From Nitratireductor sp. (GTDB taxonomy: Bacteria; Pseudomonadota; Alphaproteobacteria; Rhizobiales; Rhizobiaceae), in NCBI GenBank assembly GCA_020441855.1, contig JAGRLL010000024.1:1-44674 (forward strand): 44,674 nt of DNA, written 5' to 3'. The position numbers were made by a program, and so were the translations under genes. Numbering within the stretch: the stretch's first letter is position 1; each line of letters starts with the position of its first letter. This document shows, in pieces, positions 35,235 through 44,136 of this stretch. The notes below the pieces were generated by a model, which was given only the letters and a program-made list of their open reading frames with translations, made no database searches and had not been told where the DNA came from.

Positions 35235-35257
35235 GGAGCGGCGTCAACCGCTGCTCC
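35235..35257 (+). promoter_or_regulatory. Intercistronic hairpin between dctP and dctQ
   Basis: A 9-bp stem (GGAGCGGCG pairing with CGCTGCTCC, one G-T) with a 5-base loop lies 11 bp past the binding-protein stop. It lacks a T-tract, so it is not a typical terminator; such hairpins often protect the abundant binding-protein message and dampen expression of the membrane subunits. Confidence 0.6.
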
Positions 35258-35282
35258 GGCCCCATAGGGGAGGGGATAAAGA

Positions 35283-35780
35283 ATGCTCAGGCTCTGCGAG
35301 ATTATGGACAGGATAAGTCGTGCGACCGGTCAGGCGGCGATGCACGTCTACCTGATTGTCGCGCTGCTCAGCATGTACGAAGTGGTCGCCCGCTATCTGA
35401 TGAACGCGCCGACCGTCTGGTCGTATGAGATCGTGCTCGCACTCTGCGCTTTGGCCTGGACGTTGTCGGGAGCCTACGTCTCGGTTCAGCGCCGCCATAT
35501 CGCGATTACCCTCATCTACGACATGATATCGCCGCGTGCGCGCTGGTATCTCGACCTCATCGCCGCGCTTTTCACCATCGCCGCACTCTGCGTGCTGGTC
35601 TACCTCTCGTTCGATCTTGCCGTCAAGGCGCTCCGCTTTATCGACCGCAGCGGCTCGGCCTTTAATTCGCCGCTGCCGACGCTGCTGAAATGCCTTCTGT
35701 TCAGCGGGGCCGTGCTTTTCGTCCTGCAGTCGGTGGTCGATTTCGCCCGTCTAATCCAGCGCGGGCCGAAGGAAGTATAA
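35283..35780 (+). CDS. TRAP transporter small membrane subunit (DctQ family), system 1
   Basis: A 165-aa protein with four hydrophobic helices (VYLIVALLSMYEVVARYL, IVLALCALAWTLSGAYV, LIAALFTIAALCVLVYL, LLKCLLFSGAVLFVLQS). The RYLMNAPTVWSYEIV start to helix two is typical of DctQ. It couples the binding protein to the large membrane subunit, whose start immediately follows the stop. Confidence 0.93.
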   Translation: MLRLCEIMDRISRATGQAAMHVYLIVALLSMYEVVARYLMNAPTVWSYEIVLALCALAWTLSGAYVSVQRRHIAITLIYDMISPRARWYLDLIAALFTIAALCVLVYLSFDLAVKALRFIDRSGSAFNSPLPTLLKCLLFSGAVLFVLQSVVDFARLIQRGPKEV

Positions 35781-37121
35781 ATGGCGATCGAATATGCAAC
35801 CCTGCTGATCGTCGGTGCGCTCTTTCTGCTGATGCTGATCGGTATACCGCTCGGCATCGTCACACTGACCGTATCGGTGGTCACCGCTCTTCTCTACTTC
35901 GGCCCGAACGGGCTTGGCCTTGTCGGTCGCCAGATCGTCGGCGTGCTCGGCAGCTATTCCTTCGTCGCGGTTCCGCTCTTCGTGCTGATGGCGAGCCTAA
36001 TGGAGCGCGCCGGAATTGCCGAGGACCTCTTCGACTCCATGTCCGTGCTCGCGGGCAAGATGCGCGGCGGGGTCGCGGTGCAGACGACCGTGGTCGCAGT
36101 CATCATGGCGGCGATGGCCGGTGTGATCGGCGGCGAAGTGATGATGCTGGGGCTAATCGCCCTGCCGCAGATGCTGCGCCTTGGATATGATTCCAAGCTC
36201 TCCATTGGCACGATCTGCGCATCGGGTTCGTTAGCGACACTTGTGCCCCCGAGCATTGTCATGATCATTTACGGCATCACCGCCAACGTCTCCATCGGAG
36301 ACCTGTTTCTCGGCGGCGTTCTGCCGGGTTTGCTGCTCGCCGCTCTCTATATCGCCTATATTCTGATCCGAGTGAACCTCAATCCGGGCCTTGCGCCCCT
36401 GCCCGAGACCGGGCCGGGTACCGATGAGAAAGGCGTGCGGCTGAAGGCCGTGCGCGGCCTTCTGGTGCCGGTCCTGATCGTCACGGTTGTTCTGGGCAGC
36501 ATCTATTCCGGCATCGCCGCCATAACCGAAGCGGCGGCCATCGGCGTGGCCGGTGCGCTTCTCGCGGCGGTTTTTCGCGGGCGGCTGAACCTGACCATGC
36601 TGCGGGAAGCCCTGCAGCAGACCTTCACCACGGTCGGAGCGATCATCTGGCTCATCATGGGCGCGGTTAGCCTCGTGGGGATCTATAACCTCATTGGCGG
36701 CGCGTCGTTCATGCAGAACTTGATCTCCGGACTCGATCTGCCGCCCATCGGTATCGTCCTAGTCATGATGGGCATTTTGATGGTGCTCGGCACCTTCCTT
36801 GAGTGGATCGCCATCCTTCTTATTACTGTGCCAATCTTCGCACCCGTTGTCGCCCAGTTGCCTTTTGAATGGGTCGGCAGCGCCGACGAGGTCAAGGTCT
36901 GGTTCGGTGTCCTGGTGGCCATCAACATCCAGATTTACTTTCTCTCGCCGCCCTTCGGCCCGGCCTGCTTCTTTCTCAAGAGCGTGGCCCCAAAACATAT
37001 CCAACTGCAGGAAATCTTCGTCTCGGTACTCCCATTTGTGGGCCTGCAGATTCTGGGCCTGATCCTTTGTCTCGCCTTTCCCGAAATCATCCTGGCGCTT
37101 CCGCGCCTTCTTGGAAACTAG
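35781..37121 (+). CDS. TRAP transporter large membrane subunit (DctM family), system 1
   Basis: A 446-aa membrane permease with about twelve helices and the family pattern of GTF-like segments (GTICASGSLATLVPPSIVMIIYGI and the later YFLSPPFGPACFFLK). It starts on the base after the DctQ stop. It forms the substrate pathway and is driven by a sodium or proton gradient. Confidence 0.94.
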   Translation: MAIEYATLLIVGALFLLMLIGIPLGIVTLTVSVVTALLYFGPNGLGLVGRQIVGVLGSYSFVAVPLFVLMASLMERAGIAEDLFDSMSVLAGKMRGGVAVQTTVVAVIMAAMAGVIGGEVMMLGLIALPQMLRLGYDSKLSIGTICASGSLATLVPPSIVMIIYGITANVSIGDLFLGGVLPGLLLAALYIAYILIRVNLNPGLAPLPETGPGTDEKGVRLKAVRGLLVPVLIVTVVLGSIYSGIAAITEAAAIGVAGALLAAVFRGRLNLTMLREALQQTFTTVGAIIWLIMGAVSLVGIYNLIGGASFMQNLISGLDLPPIGIVLVMMGILMVLGTFLEWIAILLITVPIFAPVVAQLPFEWVGSADEVKVWFGVLVAINIQIYFLSPPFGPACFFLKSVAPKHIQLQEIFVSVLPFVGLQILGLILCLAFPEIILALPRLLGN

Positions 37122-37131
37122 GAGAAGGACC

Positions 37132-37353
37132 ATGGCGGCTCATCAAAACGAAAATCTCTCCGAAACCGGACTGCGGGCGCTGCTCGCGGAACTGGTCATT
37201 GGTTACCTGATGATCTTTGCGGTTTTCGGCGTGATGTTCGGGTTCGCAACCGGCATCGGCGTCAACGCACCCGTCGCGGTGATTGTCGCTATCTTCGGCT
37301 TGTGGCTCGTCCTGATCGCGGTGGCCCTCAGAAGCCCTCACGCACCCCGATAG
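37132..37353 (+). CDS. Small membrane protein between the two TRAP systems (73 aa)
   Basis: Begins at the ATG at 37132, behind AGGAGAAGG. Two hydrophobic helices are visible (LVIGYLMIFAVFGVMFGF and APVAVIVAIFGLWLVLIAV) joined by a short glycine-rich turn. It lies 10 bp after the first DctM and 31 bp before the second binding protein. Function is unknown; a subunit or assembly helper of one of the transporters is plausible from position only. Confidence 0.65.
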   Translation: MAAHQNENLSETGLRALLAELVIGYLMIFAVFGVMFGFATGIGVNAPVAVIVAIFGLWLVLIAVALRSPHAPR

Positions 37354-37384
37354 CTAACGTCTTTCGCAACATAGGGAGGAAACC

Positions 37385-38401
37385 ATGCGAAACTATTTCA
37401 CCACACTGGCTCTCGCCGGAGGGCTCGCCATCGCCGGCTTGTCCACGGCAATGTCCGCAGAACCGATCGAGGTGCCTGTAGCGACCTGGGGCAGCCCCAA
37501 CCATATCAACGTCTCGACCTTCGTCGGCAAGTTGACCGAATTGCTCGAGGCCGAGACCGACGGCCGGATCACCGTCAAGCACTTCCCCTCCGGCCAGTTG
37601 GCCGAAGATGCCGACATGCCGCTGGCGATCCCCGCCGGCAGCGTGAAATTCGGCTGGGTGACCCTCAATGGCTGGTCCGGCGTCTTCCCCGACGTCAAGA
37701 TCGCCGACGCACCGGCGGGCCTGACCATGAAGCAGCTCGAAGCAGCAACCGATGCCGAAAACGGCATCAAGGCCGTTCTCGACGCGCAGTTTCGCGAAAA
37801 GGGTTCGACCCTGCTTGCCGTCACTCCTCTTGGTCCCACCGTCTTCGTCACCAACGAACCGGCGATCGCGCCAAGCGACTTCACGGGCAAGAAAATCCGC
37901 GTCTATTCCGAAGGCACGGCCGCACTGGCTCAGGCCATCGGGGCGGCGCCGGTGCAATTGCCCTTTGCCGACGTTTATACCGCCTTGCAGCGCGGCACCA
38001 TTGATGGCGCCATCACCGGCTTTCAGGGTGTCGGCTCGCAGAAGATGTACGAGGTCGCCAAATACGTCCTCGTTCCGGCCTCGTTCACCGGCGCTGGCGG
38101 TTATCAGGGCTGGGTTGCTAATCTCGAATGGTGGGAAGGCCTACCCGGTGCGGATCGCGAGATCATCTCCAAGGCTATCCGCGACGCCGAGGTCTATTCG
38201 CGCGAAAAAATCATCGAGGATCGCGCCAACCTAGCCGCCCAGTACGAGGCCGAAGGTATGACGGTTGTTGAGCTGACCCCGGACATGCCGGAATATCAGG
38301 CATGGGTCGAGGCGACAAAGCCGCTCATGGATGAGGCCGAAAAGGCGCTGAGCGCCGACATCCTGGCGCCGGTCAAGGCCGAAGCTGCCAAGGCCAATTA
38401 G
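37385..38401 (+). CDS. TRAP transporter solute-binding protein (DctP family), system 2
   Basis: A 338-aa periplasmic binding protein, signal peptide MRNYFTTLALAGGLAIAGLS then AMSAEP (cleavage after MSA). The ligand arginine region is FTGKKIRVYSEGTAALAQAI. It is clearly different from the system-1 protein (other N-terminal half, different pocket), so the two TRAP systems are likely to import different compounds. Ribosome site GGGAGGA precedes the start. Confidence 0.93.
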   Translation: MRNYFTTLALAGGLAIAGLSTAMSAEPIEVPVATWGSPNHINVSTFVGKLTELLEAETDGRITVKHFPSGQLAEDADMPLAIPAGSVKFGWVTLNGWSGVFPDVKIADAPAGLTMKQLEAATDAENGIKAVLDAQFREKGSTLLAVTPLGPTVFVTNEPAIAPSDFTGKKIRVYSEGTAALAQAIGAAPVQLPFADVYTALQRGTIDGAITGFQGVGSQKMYEVAKYVLVPASFTGAGGYQGWVANLEWWEGLPGADREIISKAIRDAEVYSREKIIEDRANLAAQYEAEGMTVVELTPDMPEYQAWVEATKPLMDEAEKALSADILAPVKAEAAKAN

Positions 38402-38426
38402 CAGAAAGGTCCCGGGAGTGATGACC

Positions 38427-38894
38427 ATGATCAGACGACTAGCAGACGCCGTTCTGGTCTTCGGCGCAACTCTCGGGGCCATTTGCATCTGGGCGATCGG
38501 GGCCATCGTCACCTATGACGTTATCCTGCGCTTTTTGGGCATGCCTACGCTCTGGGCCCTCGAATTCAGCACATATTTGATGATTGGCGCGGCGACGCTG
38601 GGCAGCGGCTTGGCCGTCATCAGAGGCGATCACTTCGCCGTGGATATTCTGCCCATGGCCATGCCGCCCAGGCCGCGGAGATGGCTGTCGGTGCTAACGA
38701 CATTCGTTTGTCTGGGACTGATCCTCTTTGTAACTTACGGATTCTGGCAACTCATCGCCTTATCGGTGCGACTAGACATGAAGTCCGCTACGATCATGCG
38801 CATCCCCCTGGTCTATCCGCAATCCATCGTGTTCTTCGGCTTCGCGCTGATGGTGCTGGCCTTCCTCTACAAAGCCGTTTTCGGCAGGAACTGA
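38427..38894 (+). CDS. TRAP transporter small membrane subunit (DctQ family), system 2
   Basis: A 155-aa membrane protein with four helices (AVLVFGATLGAICIWAIGAIV, FSTYLMIGAATLGSGLAVI, LSVLTTFVCLGLILFVTYG, SIVFFGFALMVLAFLY). The start at 38427 is chosen because GGGAG lies 8 bases before it; GTG and ATG at 38418 and 38421 are also in frame. It partners with the system-2 binding protein and DctM. Confidence 0.9.
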   Translation: MIRRLADAVLVFGATLGAICIWAIGAIVTYDVILRFLGMPTLWALEFSTYLMIGAATLGSGLAVIRGDHFAVDILPMAMPPRPRRWLSVLTTFVCLGLILFVTYGFWQLIALSVRLDMKSATIMRIPLVYPQSIVFFGFALMVLAFLYKAVFGRN

Positions 38895-38900
38895 TTTTAA

Positions 38901-40175
38901 ATGCTGGCCATTGGTATCCTAGTACTGTTTCTGGCTCTGGTCCTCATCGGGCTTCCGGTCTTCGCTGCCATGGGTGTTTCCGGCCTTCTCGGCATGATCC
39001 TGATCGGCGAAACCGCAAATCTTGCCCAGACCACTGCCTTGAGTATCTCCAAGGCGTTTACCGGCTTCGTGCTGGTCGCGGTCCCGCTCTACATTCTGGT
39101 CGGGACGCTGATGGAACAGGCCGGCTTCAGCGAGCGGTTGTTCGATTTCGCCAAAAAGTGGGTGGGGCAGCTGAGCGGTGGACTTGGCGTCGCGACCGTC
39201 GCCGCCTGCGCGCTCTTTGCGGCGATCAGCGGATCGAGCGTCGCCACCGTCGCGACCATTGGTCTCGTCTCGTTCCCGGCGCTCACCTCGGCCGGCTACG
39301 ACCGCGATTTCTCCGGGGCGCTCATCGCCTCCGGCGGCACGCTCGGCATCCTCATCCCGCCGTCAATCGCCATGATCCTTTACGGCGTTATCGCCGAGCA
39401 ATCCATAAGCGCGCTCTTTATGGCCGGTATCGTGCCCGGCATTCTCCTGTCGCTGATGATGGCGATCTATACCGCCTTCGTGGCGCGCAAGTTCAAGGTG
39501 GCGGAACGCTTCACCCTGAAGGACAGACTTAGGGCCACCTATGAGGCGGGCTGGGTGCTGATGCTGCCTGTCCTCATCCTCGCCGGCATCTATTCCGGCT
39601 TCGCCACCCCGACCGAGGCTGCCGCGCTGGCCGTCGCCTATGTGCTGATCCTCGGACTGATCACCGGGGCGCTCGACTGGACCAAGATCAAGATCGCGAC
39701 CTTTAAGGCGGTTTCGACAACAGTGATGATCTTCATGCTCCTCGGATTCGGGCGCTATCTCACCGAATTTTTCACCTTCAGCGGCCTGCCGGATGCGATC
39801 GTTCATTTGGTAACCGAATTCGGCCTCAGCAAGCTGGCTGTCATCTTCGCCATGATCGTGCTCTTTCTGGTGCTCGGTACCGTGCTTGAAGCCATGTCGA
39901 TGATGCTGATCGCCGTGCCGATCCTCTTCCCCATCACCCAAGCCGTCGGCATCAATCCTCTAGCCTTCGGCGTGTTCGTCGTCCTCGCCATCGAGGCCGC
40001 GCAGATCACGCCGCCCATCGGCATCAACATTTTTACTGTGGCGAGCATCGGCAAGATGGATATCCGCCGCATTGCGATCCAGATTGGACCGTTCCTTTTG
40101 ATGATCGTCGCGCTGATGCTGGCCGTCGTTCTGATTGAAGACCTGGCAACCTGGCTACCGGGAACAATGAAATAA
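38901..40175 (+). CDS. TRAP transporter large membrane subunit (DctM family), system 2
   Basis: A 424-aa permease with about twelve helices; the conserved GTLGILIPPSIAMILYGVIAE, FATPTEAAALAV and ITPPIGINIF segments are present. The stop overlaps the start of the downstream aldehyde dehydrogenase (TAATG), so transport and oxidation are coupled. Confidence 0.94.
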   Translation: MLAIGILVLFLALVLIGLPVFAAMGVSGLLGMILIGETANLAQTTALSISKAFTGFVLVAVPLYILVGTLMEQAGFSERLFDFAKKWVGQLSGGLGVATVAACALFAAISGSSVATVATIGLVSFPALTSAGYDRDFSGALIASGGTLGILIPPSIAMILYGVIAEQSISALFMAGIVPGILLSLMMAIYTAFVARKFKVAERFTLKDRLRATYEAGWVLMLPVLILAGIYSGFATPTEAAALAVAYVLILGLITGALDWTKIKIATFKAVSTTVMIFMLLGFGRYLTEFFTFSGLPDAIVHLVTEFGLSKLAVIFAMIVLFLVLGTVLEAMSMMLIAVPILFPITQAVGINPLAFGVFVVLAIEAAQITPPIGINIFTVASIGKMDIRRIAIQIGPFLLMIVALMLAVVLIEDLATWLPGTMK

Positions 40176-41608
40176 TGACCAAGATTGAGTTACGGACGCA
40201 GTGCCTGATTGGTAGCGCCTGGGTCGGCGAGTGTGTTGACGCTATAACGAACCCTGCCACGGGTGTTGAGCTTGGGAAGGTGCCGCGTTTTGGCCGGGCT
40301 GAAGCTGAAGAGGCGATTGCCGCTGCGCACAAGGCTTTTCCCGGCTGGGCAGCGCTTTTGGCCAAGGAGCGCTCGGTGATCTTGCGGCGCTGGTTTGATC
40401 TTGTGATGCGGGATCAGGAGCGGCTGGCCGGGATATTGACGGCAGAGCAGGGCAAGCCTTTGACAGAGGCGATGAGCGAGATCGCCTATGCGGCGTCTTA
40501 TATCGAGTTCTATGCCGAAGAAACCAAGCGGATTAACGGCGAGACCATTCCGAGCCACATCAAGGATGGGCGAATCGTCGTTATCCGGCAGCCTGTGGGG
40601 GTCGTGGCGGCGATCACGCCGTGGAACTTCCCGGCGGCGATGATCACACGGAAAATCGCGCCGGCGATGGCGGTCGGGTGTACCTGCGTCTTGAAGCCTG
40701 CGGGTGAAACGCCGCTGACGGCGCTGGCGCTGGCAGAACTGGCGGTCGAGGCGGGACTGCCGGATGGCGTCCTGAACGTAATCATCGGCAAGTCCTCAGA
40801 AATCGGTAAGGCCCTGTGCGAAAGCGCGGATGTGAAAACGCTCACCTTCACCGGCTCCACCGAAGTCGGGCGGGTGCTGATGGCGCAGTGCGCGGGTACG
40901 TTGAAAAAGCTCGGGCTGGAGCTGGGCGGCAACGCGCCCTTCATCGTGTTCGAAGATGCCGATCTCGATGCGGCAGTGGACGGGGCGATTGCCAGCAAAT
41001 ACCGCAATGCCGGCCAGACCTGCGTGTGCGCCAACCGGCTTTATGTGCACGACAGGGTCTATGACGCCTTTGTCGAAAAGCTCGCCAAACGTGTCTCCGG
41101 CCTCAAGGTCGGGGACGGGTCGGAAGCCGATACACTGCAAGGGCCGCTGATCAACGCCGCCGCAGTCGAAAAGGTCGAGGAGCATATTGCCGATGCGCTC
41201 TCGAAGGGCGCGAAGCTGGTCTCCGGTGGCAAGCGGCATGCGCTCGGCGGTTCGTTCTTCGAACCGACGATCCTGACCGGTGTCACGACCGATATGATGG
41301 TGACCAATGAAGAGACCTTCGGGCCTCTGGCGCCGGTCTACAGGTTCACGACGGACGAAGAAGTCATCCACCTTGCCAATGCGACCGAGTTCGGACTTGC
41401 CGCCTATTTCTATTCAAAAGACCTTTCTCGGGTCTGGCGCGTGGCCGAAGCCCTTGAATACGGCATGGTGGCGATCAACTCCGGCCTTCTGTCCACCGAA
41501 CTGGCCCCTTTCGGCGGCATCAAGCAGTCAGGCGTGGGGCGCGAGGGCTCCCATCACGGCACTGACGAGTTCACCAACCTCAAATATATGCTCATGGCGG
41601 GCGTATGA
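40175..41608 (+). CDS. NAD(P)-dependent succinate-semialdehyde dehydrogenase-like aldehyde dehydrogenase
   Basis: A 477-aa aldehyde dehydrogenase. The catalytic cysteine is Cys283 in NAGQTCVCANR and the general-base glutamate is Glu249 in LELGGNAPF; the NAD-binding WNFPAAMITRKIAPAM and FTGSTEVGR segments are intact. The C-terminus resembles the GabD group (FGGIKQSGVGREGSHHGTDEF). It is the last gene of the operon and likely oxidises an aldehyde made from an imported acid; whether that is succinate semialdehyde is not established. Confidence 0.9.
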   Translation: MTKIELRTQCLIGSAWVGECVDAITNPATGVELGKVPRFGRAEAEEAIAAAHKAFPGWAALLAKERSVILRRWFDLVMRDQERLAGILTAEQGKPLTEAMSEIAYAASYIEFYAEETKRINGETIPSHIKDGRIVVIRQPVGVVAAITPWNFPAAMITRKIAPAMAVGCTCVLKPAGETPLTALALAELAVEAGLPDGVLNVIIGKSSEIGKALCESADVKTLTFTGSTEVGRVLMAQCAGTLKKLGLELGGNAPFIVFEDADLDAAVDGAIASKYRNAGQTCVCANRLYVHDRVYDAFVEKLAKRVSGLKVGDGSEADTLQGPLINAAAVEKVEEHIADALSKGAKLVSGGKRHALGGSFFEPTILTGVTTDMMVTNEETFGPLAPVYRFTTDEEVIHLANATEFGLAAYFYSKDLSRVWRVAEALEYGMVAINSGLLSTELAPFGGIKQSGVGREGSHHGTDEFTNLKYMLMAGV

Positions 41609-41660
41609 AATGTGTGCCGCAATAGTGACCGAGATGATTAGGAAGCTACCGTCTATGCCA

Positions 41661-41683
41661 GCAAGAGAGACTCCCGCTCTTGC
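41661..41683 (+). terminator. Possible hairpin downstream of the aldehyde dehydrogenase
   Basis: An inverted repeat GCAAGAG (41661-41667) and CTCTTGC (41677-41683) with a 9-base loop lies 53 bp after the stop. There is no T-tract, so intrinsic termination is uncertain. No gene is recognised in the 41609-41792 stretch. Confidence 0.35.
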
Positions 41684-41792
41684 GGCTGGCGTATTGATTT
41701 CGCGAACCGCCGAATTGGTTCCAATGGAGAATGGTTTAGACGCGAAGATCCCGACTTGCCGCGTTGAAAGATATTAGATTGGATTGTCGTGC

Positions 41793-42779
41793 GTGCCCCA
41801 GCTTTCGGAAATCCGCTACTTCGTAGCCGCCGTTGAGAACGGAAGCCTGCGGCGAGCAGCGGAGGTGATTGGAGTCGGGCAATCCTGCGTTAGCCGCAAG
41901 ATCATGCGCTTGGAGGAAAAACTCGGCGTTTCTCTGCTCGAGCGAAGCAACACGGGTGTTCGACTGACGAATGCAGGTCAGCGGTATCTCGAGGAGGTAC
42001 AGCCTGCGCTTCAGCAATTGGACCAGGCGCGGCGCGCTGCCCACTCAGCAGGACGCGCGGATGTAGGGGGTGTTCAGATCGGCGTCCTCACGTCGCTCGC
42101 CGGCGGGTTCCTCCGGAAGCTGATTGTCGCCTATCAGCAGGAATATCCGCAGGTTTGGGTCGATGTTCACGACGGTGGCCGCGATGAGCATATCGCTGCT
42201 TTGCGAGCGCGCGAGTTGGACATCGTGTTCATTCCGGGTGAGTGCGAGTCCCGGAACTGCGAATGCGCTGAGCTTTGGTCGGAACCCCTCCATGTTGCCT
42301 TGCCAAAGGGACACAAGCTCGCCGAGCGCGCCACACTTGAATGGTCGGATGTGCGTGGGGAGAAGTTCATCACGAGCAAGATAGCGCCTGGTCCGGAATT
42401 CCATGACTGCCTCTTGCGGCGTCTCGCAAGCCTTTCCATTCACGTCGAGATCGAGTCCCGATGCGTTGGGTTCGAAACATTGATGAACCTTGTAAGCCTT
42501 GGTCACGGGCTGACAGTCACTACAGCAGCGTGGTCGCACGTCACCCTACCGGATCTCGTGCTGCGGCCGTTGGCGGGCAAGGATGACGCCTTGCCCTTCA
42601 AGGCGATCTGGCTTGCCGAGAATGACAATCCGGCGCTGCGTTGCATGGTCAGCACCGCTCATGTTCTTGCCGGGCGCGTTCGACGGGGAAGTTCTGACTG
42701 GCTCCCACGCCAGATCAGGTCTGATGAGGCGTCCGGCTCGATTTCCGCAAACGCGCGAAAGCGCGATCCGTCGCCATGA
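41793..42779 (+). CDS. LysR-family transcriptional regulator
   Basis: A 328-331 aa regulator. The N-terminal winged helix-turn-helix (EIRYFVAAVENGSLRRAAEVIG, then QSCVSRKIMRLEEKLGV) is followed by a substrate-binding domain (GVQIGVLTSLAGGFLRKLIVAYQ, LDIVFIPGE). The start is uncertain: GTG at 41793 or TTG at 41784; neither has a clear ribosome site. The 3' end overlaps the DUF2274 gene by 65 bp on the other strand. LysR genes of this kind are commonly found beside trb operons of integrative elements, from my general knowledge; its target here is unknown. Confidence 0.85.
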   Translation: MPQLSEIRYFVAAVENGSLRRAAEVIGVGQSCVSRKIMRLEEKLGVSLLERSNTGVRLTNAGQRYLEEVQPALQQLDQARRAAHSAGRADVGGVQIGVLTSLAGGFLRKLIVAYQQEYPQVWVDVHDGGRDEHIAALRARELDIVFIPGECESRNCECAELWSEPLHVALPKGHKLAERATLEWSDVRGEKFITSKIAPGPEFHDCLLRRLASLSIHVEIESRCVGFETLMNLVSLGHGLTVTTAAWSHVTLPDLVLRPLAGKDDALPFKAIWLAENDNPALRCMVSTAHVLAGRVRRGSSDWLPRQIRSDEASGSISANARKRDPSP

Positions 42780-42954
42780 ATCGTTGCAGCATGGGCGCGA
42801 TCAGCCGGGCGGGTTCTGGTGCCGCAGCGCCGGAGTCACGGACCATCACATCGGCATAGGCGACAAGATCACGATGAACCTCCGCGGGCAGTTCGACGCT
42901 GAGCTTGACTGGTTTGTCGTCGGGAATGGCGGAGAGCTTTAGTTTCGTGGTCAT
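42715..42954 (-). CDS. DUF2274 protein, trb-associated
   Basis: A 79-aa protein with the DUF2274 pattern (KLSAIPDDKPVKLSVELPAEVHRDLVAYADVMVRDSG, then APMLQRFMATDRAFA). It lies 3 bp after the TrbI stop, which is the normal position of this family in trb operons. Its role is unknown; the compact helical form suits a small DNA- or protein-binding accessory. It overlaps the LysR 3' end. Confidence 0.88.
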   Translation of the reverse strand: MTTKLKLSAIPDDKPVKLSVELPAEVHRDLVAYADVMVRDSGAAAPEPARLIAPMLQRFMATDRAFARLRKSSRTPHQT

Positions 42955-42957
42955 GGT

Positions 42958-44136
42958 TCAGCCTTGATAGGGTTCCAGGACGAGATCACGGGTGACGATG
43001 ACGCGCATCGGGAAACCCGGCCTGATCGTCAGCGTGGGCGGGGTCTGCAACTGGCGCTGGATGATCTGCTGGCCCGCGTCGTTGATCGTATCCTGCGCCC
43101 CGTTGCGGATCGCCTGGACCAGGCGGTTGTCATCGTCCATCGTCAGTTCCGCGCCGACCGCCAGCAATGTCGACAGTCCGGCAGCCTTTGCCAGATCCCA
43201 CCAGTGATGATCGACACCGTCTTCCAGGCCGGCGTACCCTTCGGTGTCGGCGCCAGGCTGTCGTTCGAGGACGATTGAGCGGCCATTGGGGAAGATCAGG
43301 CGATTCCAGACCAGCAGGACACGGCGCTGGCCGAAGCCGACTTCGTTGGAGTATTCGCCGATGATGCGTGTGCCTTGGGGGATGAGCAGGATCTCGCCGG
43401 ACGGGCTGTCGTAGATGTGCTGCGTGACCTGGGCGGTTATGAGACCGGGCAGGTCGGACCGGATGCCGGTGATAAGCGCGGCCGGGATAACCGATCCGGC
43501 CTGGAGGACATAGGGCGATGCCGGCGGCGCGACGCGATCGGGTGCGACGGTTCGCCGGTCGGCCGCCGCGTTAAGGAAGGCGAGCTGGCCATCCCGGGAG
43601 GTGGTCGCGGTTGCCTCTCCCCTGAGATTGAGGTCGAGGGAATTCGGAGTAGATGCGTCAGCGGGTCTGTTCAAAGCTACCGCGCCGGTCTGGAAGAACA
43701 CGCGGCTGGTCCGCGCTGCTTCCGCCTCCGCGAGCCGGCGCTGCTCCTCGGGATCTGTCGCGGGCGGTGCAATGACGGGAGGCGCCACCGGCTGACCGCG
43801 TTCCTGCGCGTCGAGGATCGGCCGGCCAAGATCGCCGGGCAAAGGCGGGCCGAGGACTGGGCCGGTATAGTCGCGTGGCAGATCCTCGAGTCCTTCGGCC
43901 GTGCGTCGGTTGTCCGTCGTGTAGAGTTCCTCTCCACCGGCATTCCGGTCCGGTGACCGGAGCGCGTAGATCAGGGCGCCACCGACACCAAGAGACACGA
44001 TTAGGCCGGCTGCCATCAAGGTTCGCCGCGACAAGCGGGTGACCTGTGGCGGTTTGGCGCGTAACCGCATCGCCGCCGCCGCTTTCGAGGGGCCAGTGAA
44101 TTCCGGTTCCTGCTTGCCGGGGTTGTTGTCGCTCAT
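42958..44136 (-). CDS. trbI: TrbI, VirB10-like conjugation channel protein
   Basis: A 392-aa VirB10/TrbI protein spanning the envelope of a type IV secretion system. A short cytoplasmic tail precedes one membrane helix (LMAAGLIVSLGVGGALIYAL), then a proline-rich periplasmic stretch, and the conserved outer-membrane-proximal domain (GTRIIGEYSNEVGFGQRRVLLVWNRLIFPNG, LSTLLAVGAEL). The ATG at 44136 overlaps the stop of trbG (ATGA). It belongs to a conjugative or integrative conjugative element that continues past the window. Confidence 0.95.
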   Translation of the reverse strand: MSDNNPGKQEPEFTGPSKAAAAMRLRAKPPQVTRLSRRTLMAAGLIVSLGVGGALIYALRSPDRNAGGEELYTTDNRRTAEGLEDLPRDYTGPVLGPPLPGDLGRPILDAQERGQPVAPPVIAPPATDPEEQRRLAEAEAARTSRVFFQTGAVALNRPADASTPNSLDLNLRGEATATTSRDGQLAFLNAAADRRTVAPDRVAPPASPYVLQAGSVIPAALITGIRSDLPGLITAQVTQHIYDSPSGEILLIPQGTRIIGEYSNEVGFGQRRVLLVWNRLIFPNGRSIVLERQPGADTEGYAGLEDGVDHHWWDLAKAAGLSTLLAVGAELTMDDDNRLVQAIRNGAQDTINDAGQQIIQRQLQTPPTLTIRPGFPMRVIVTRDLVLEPYQG

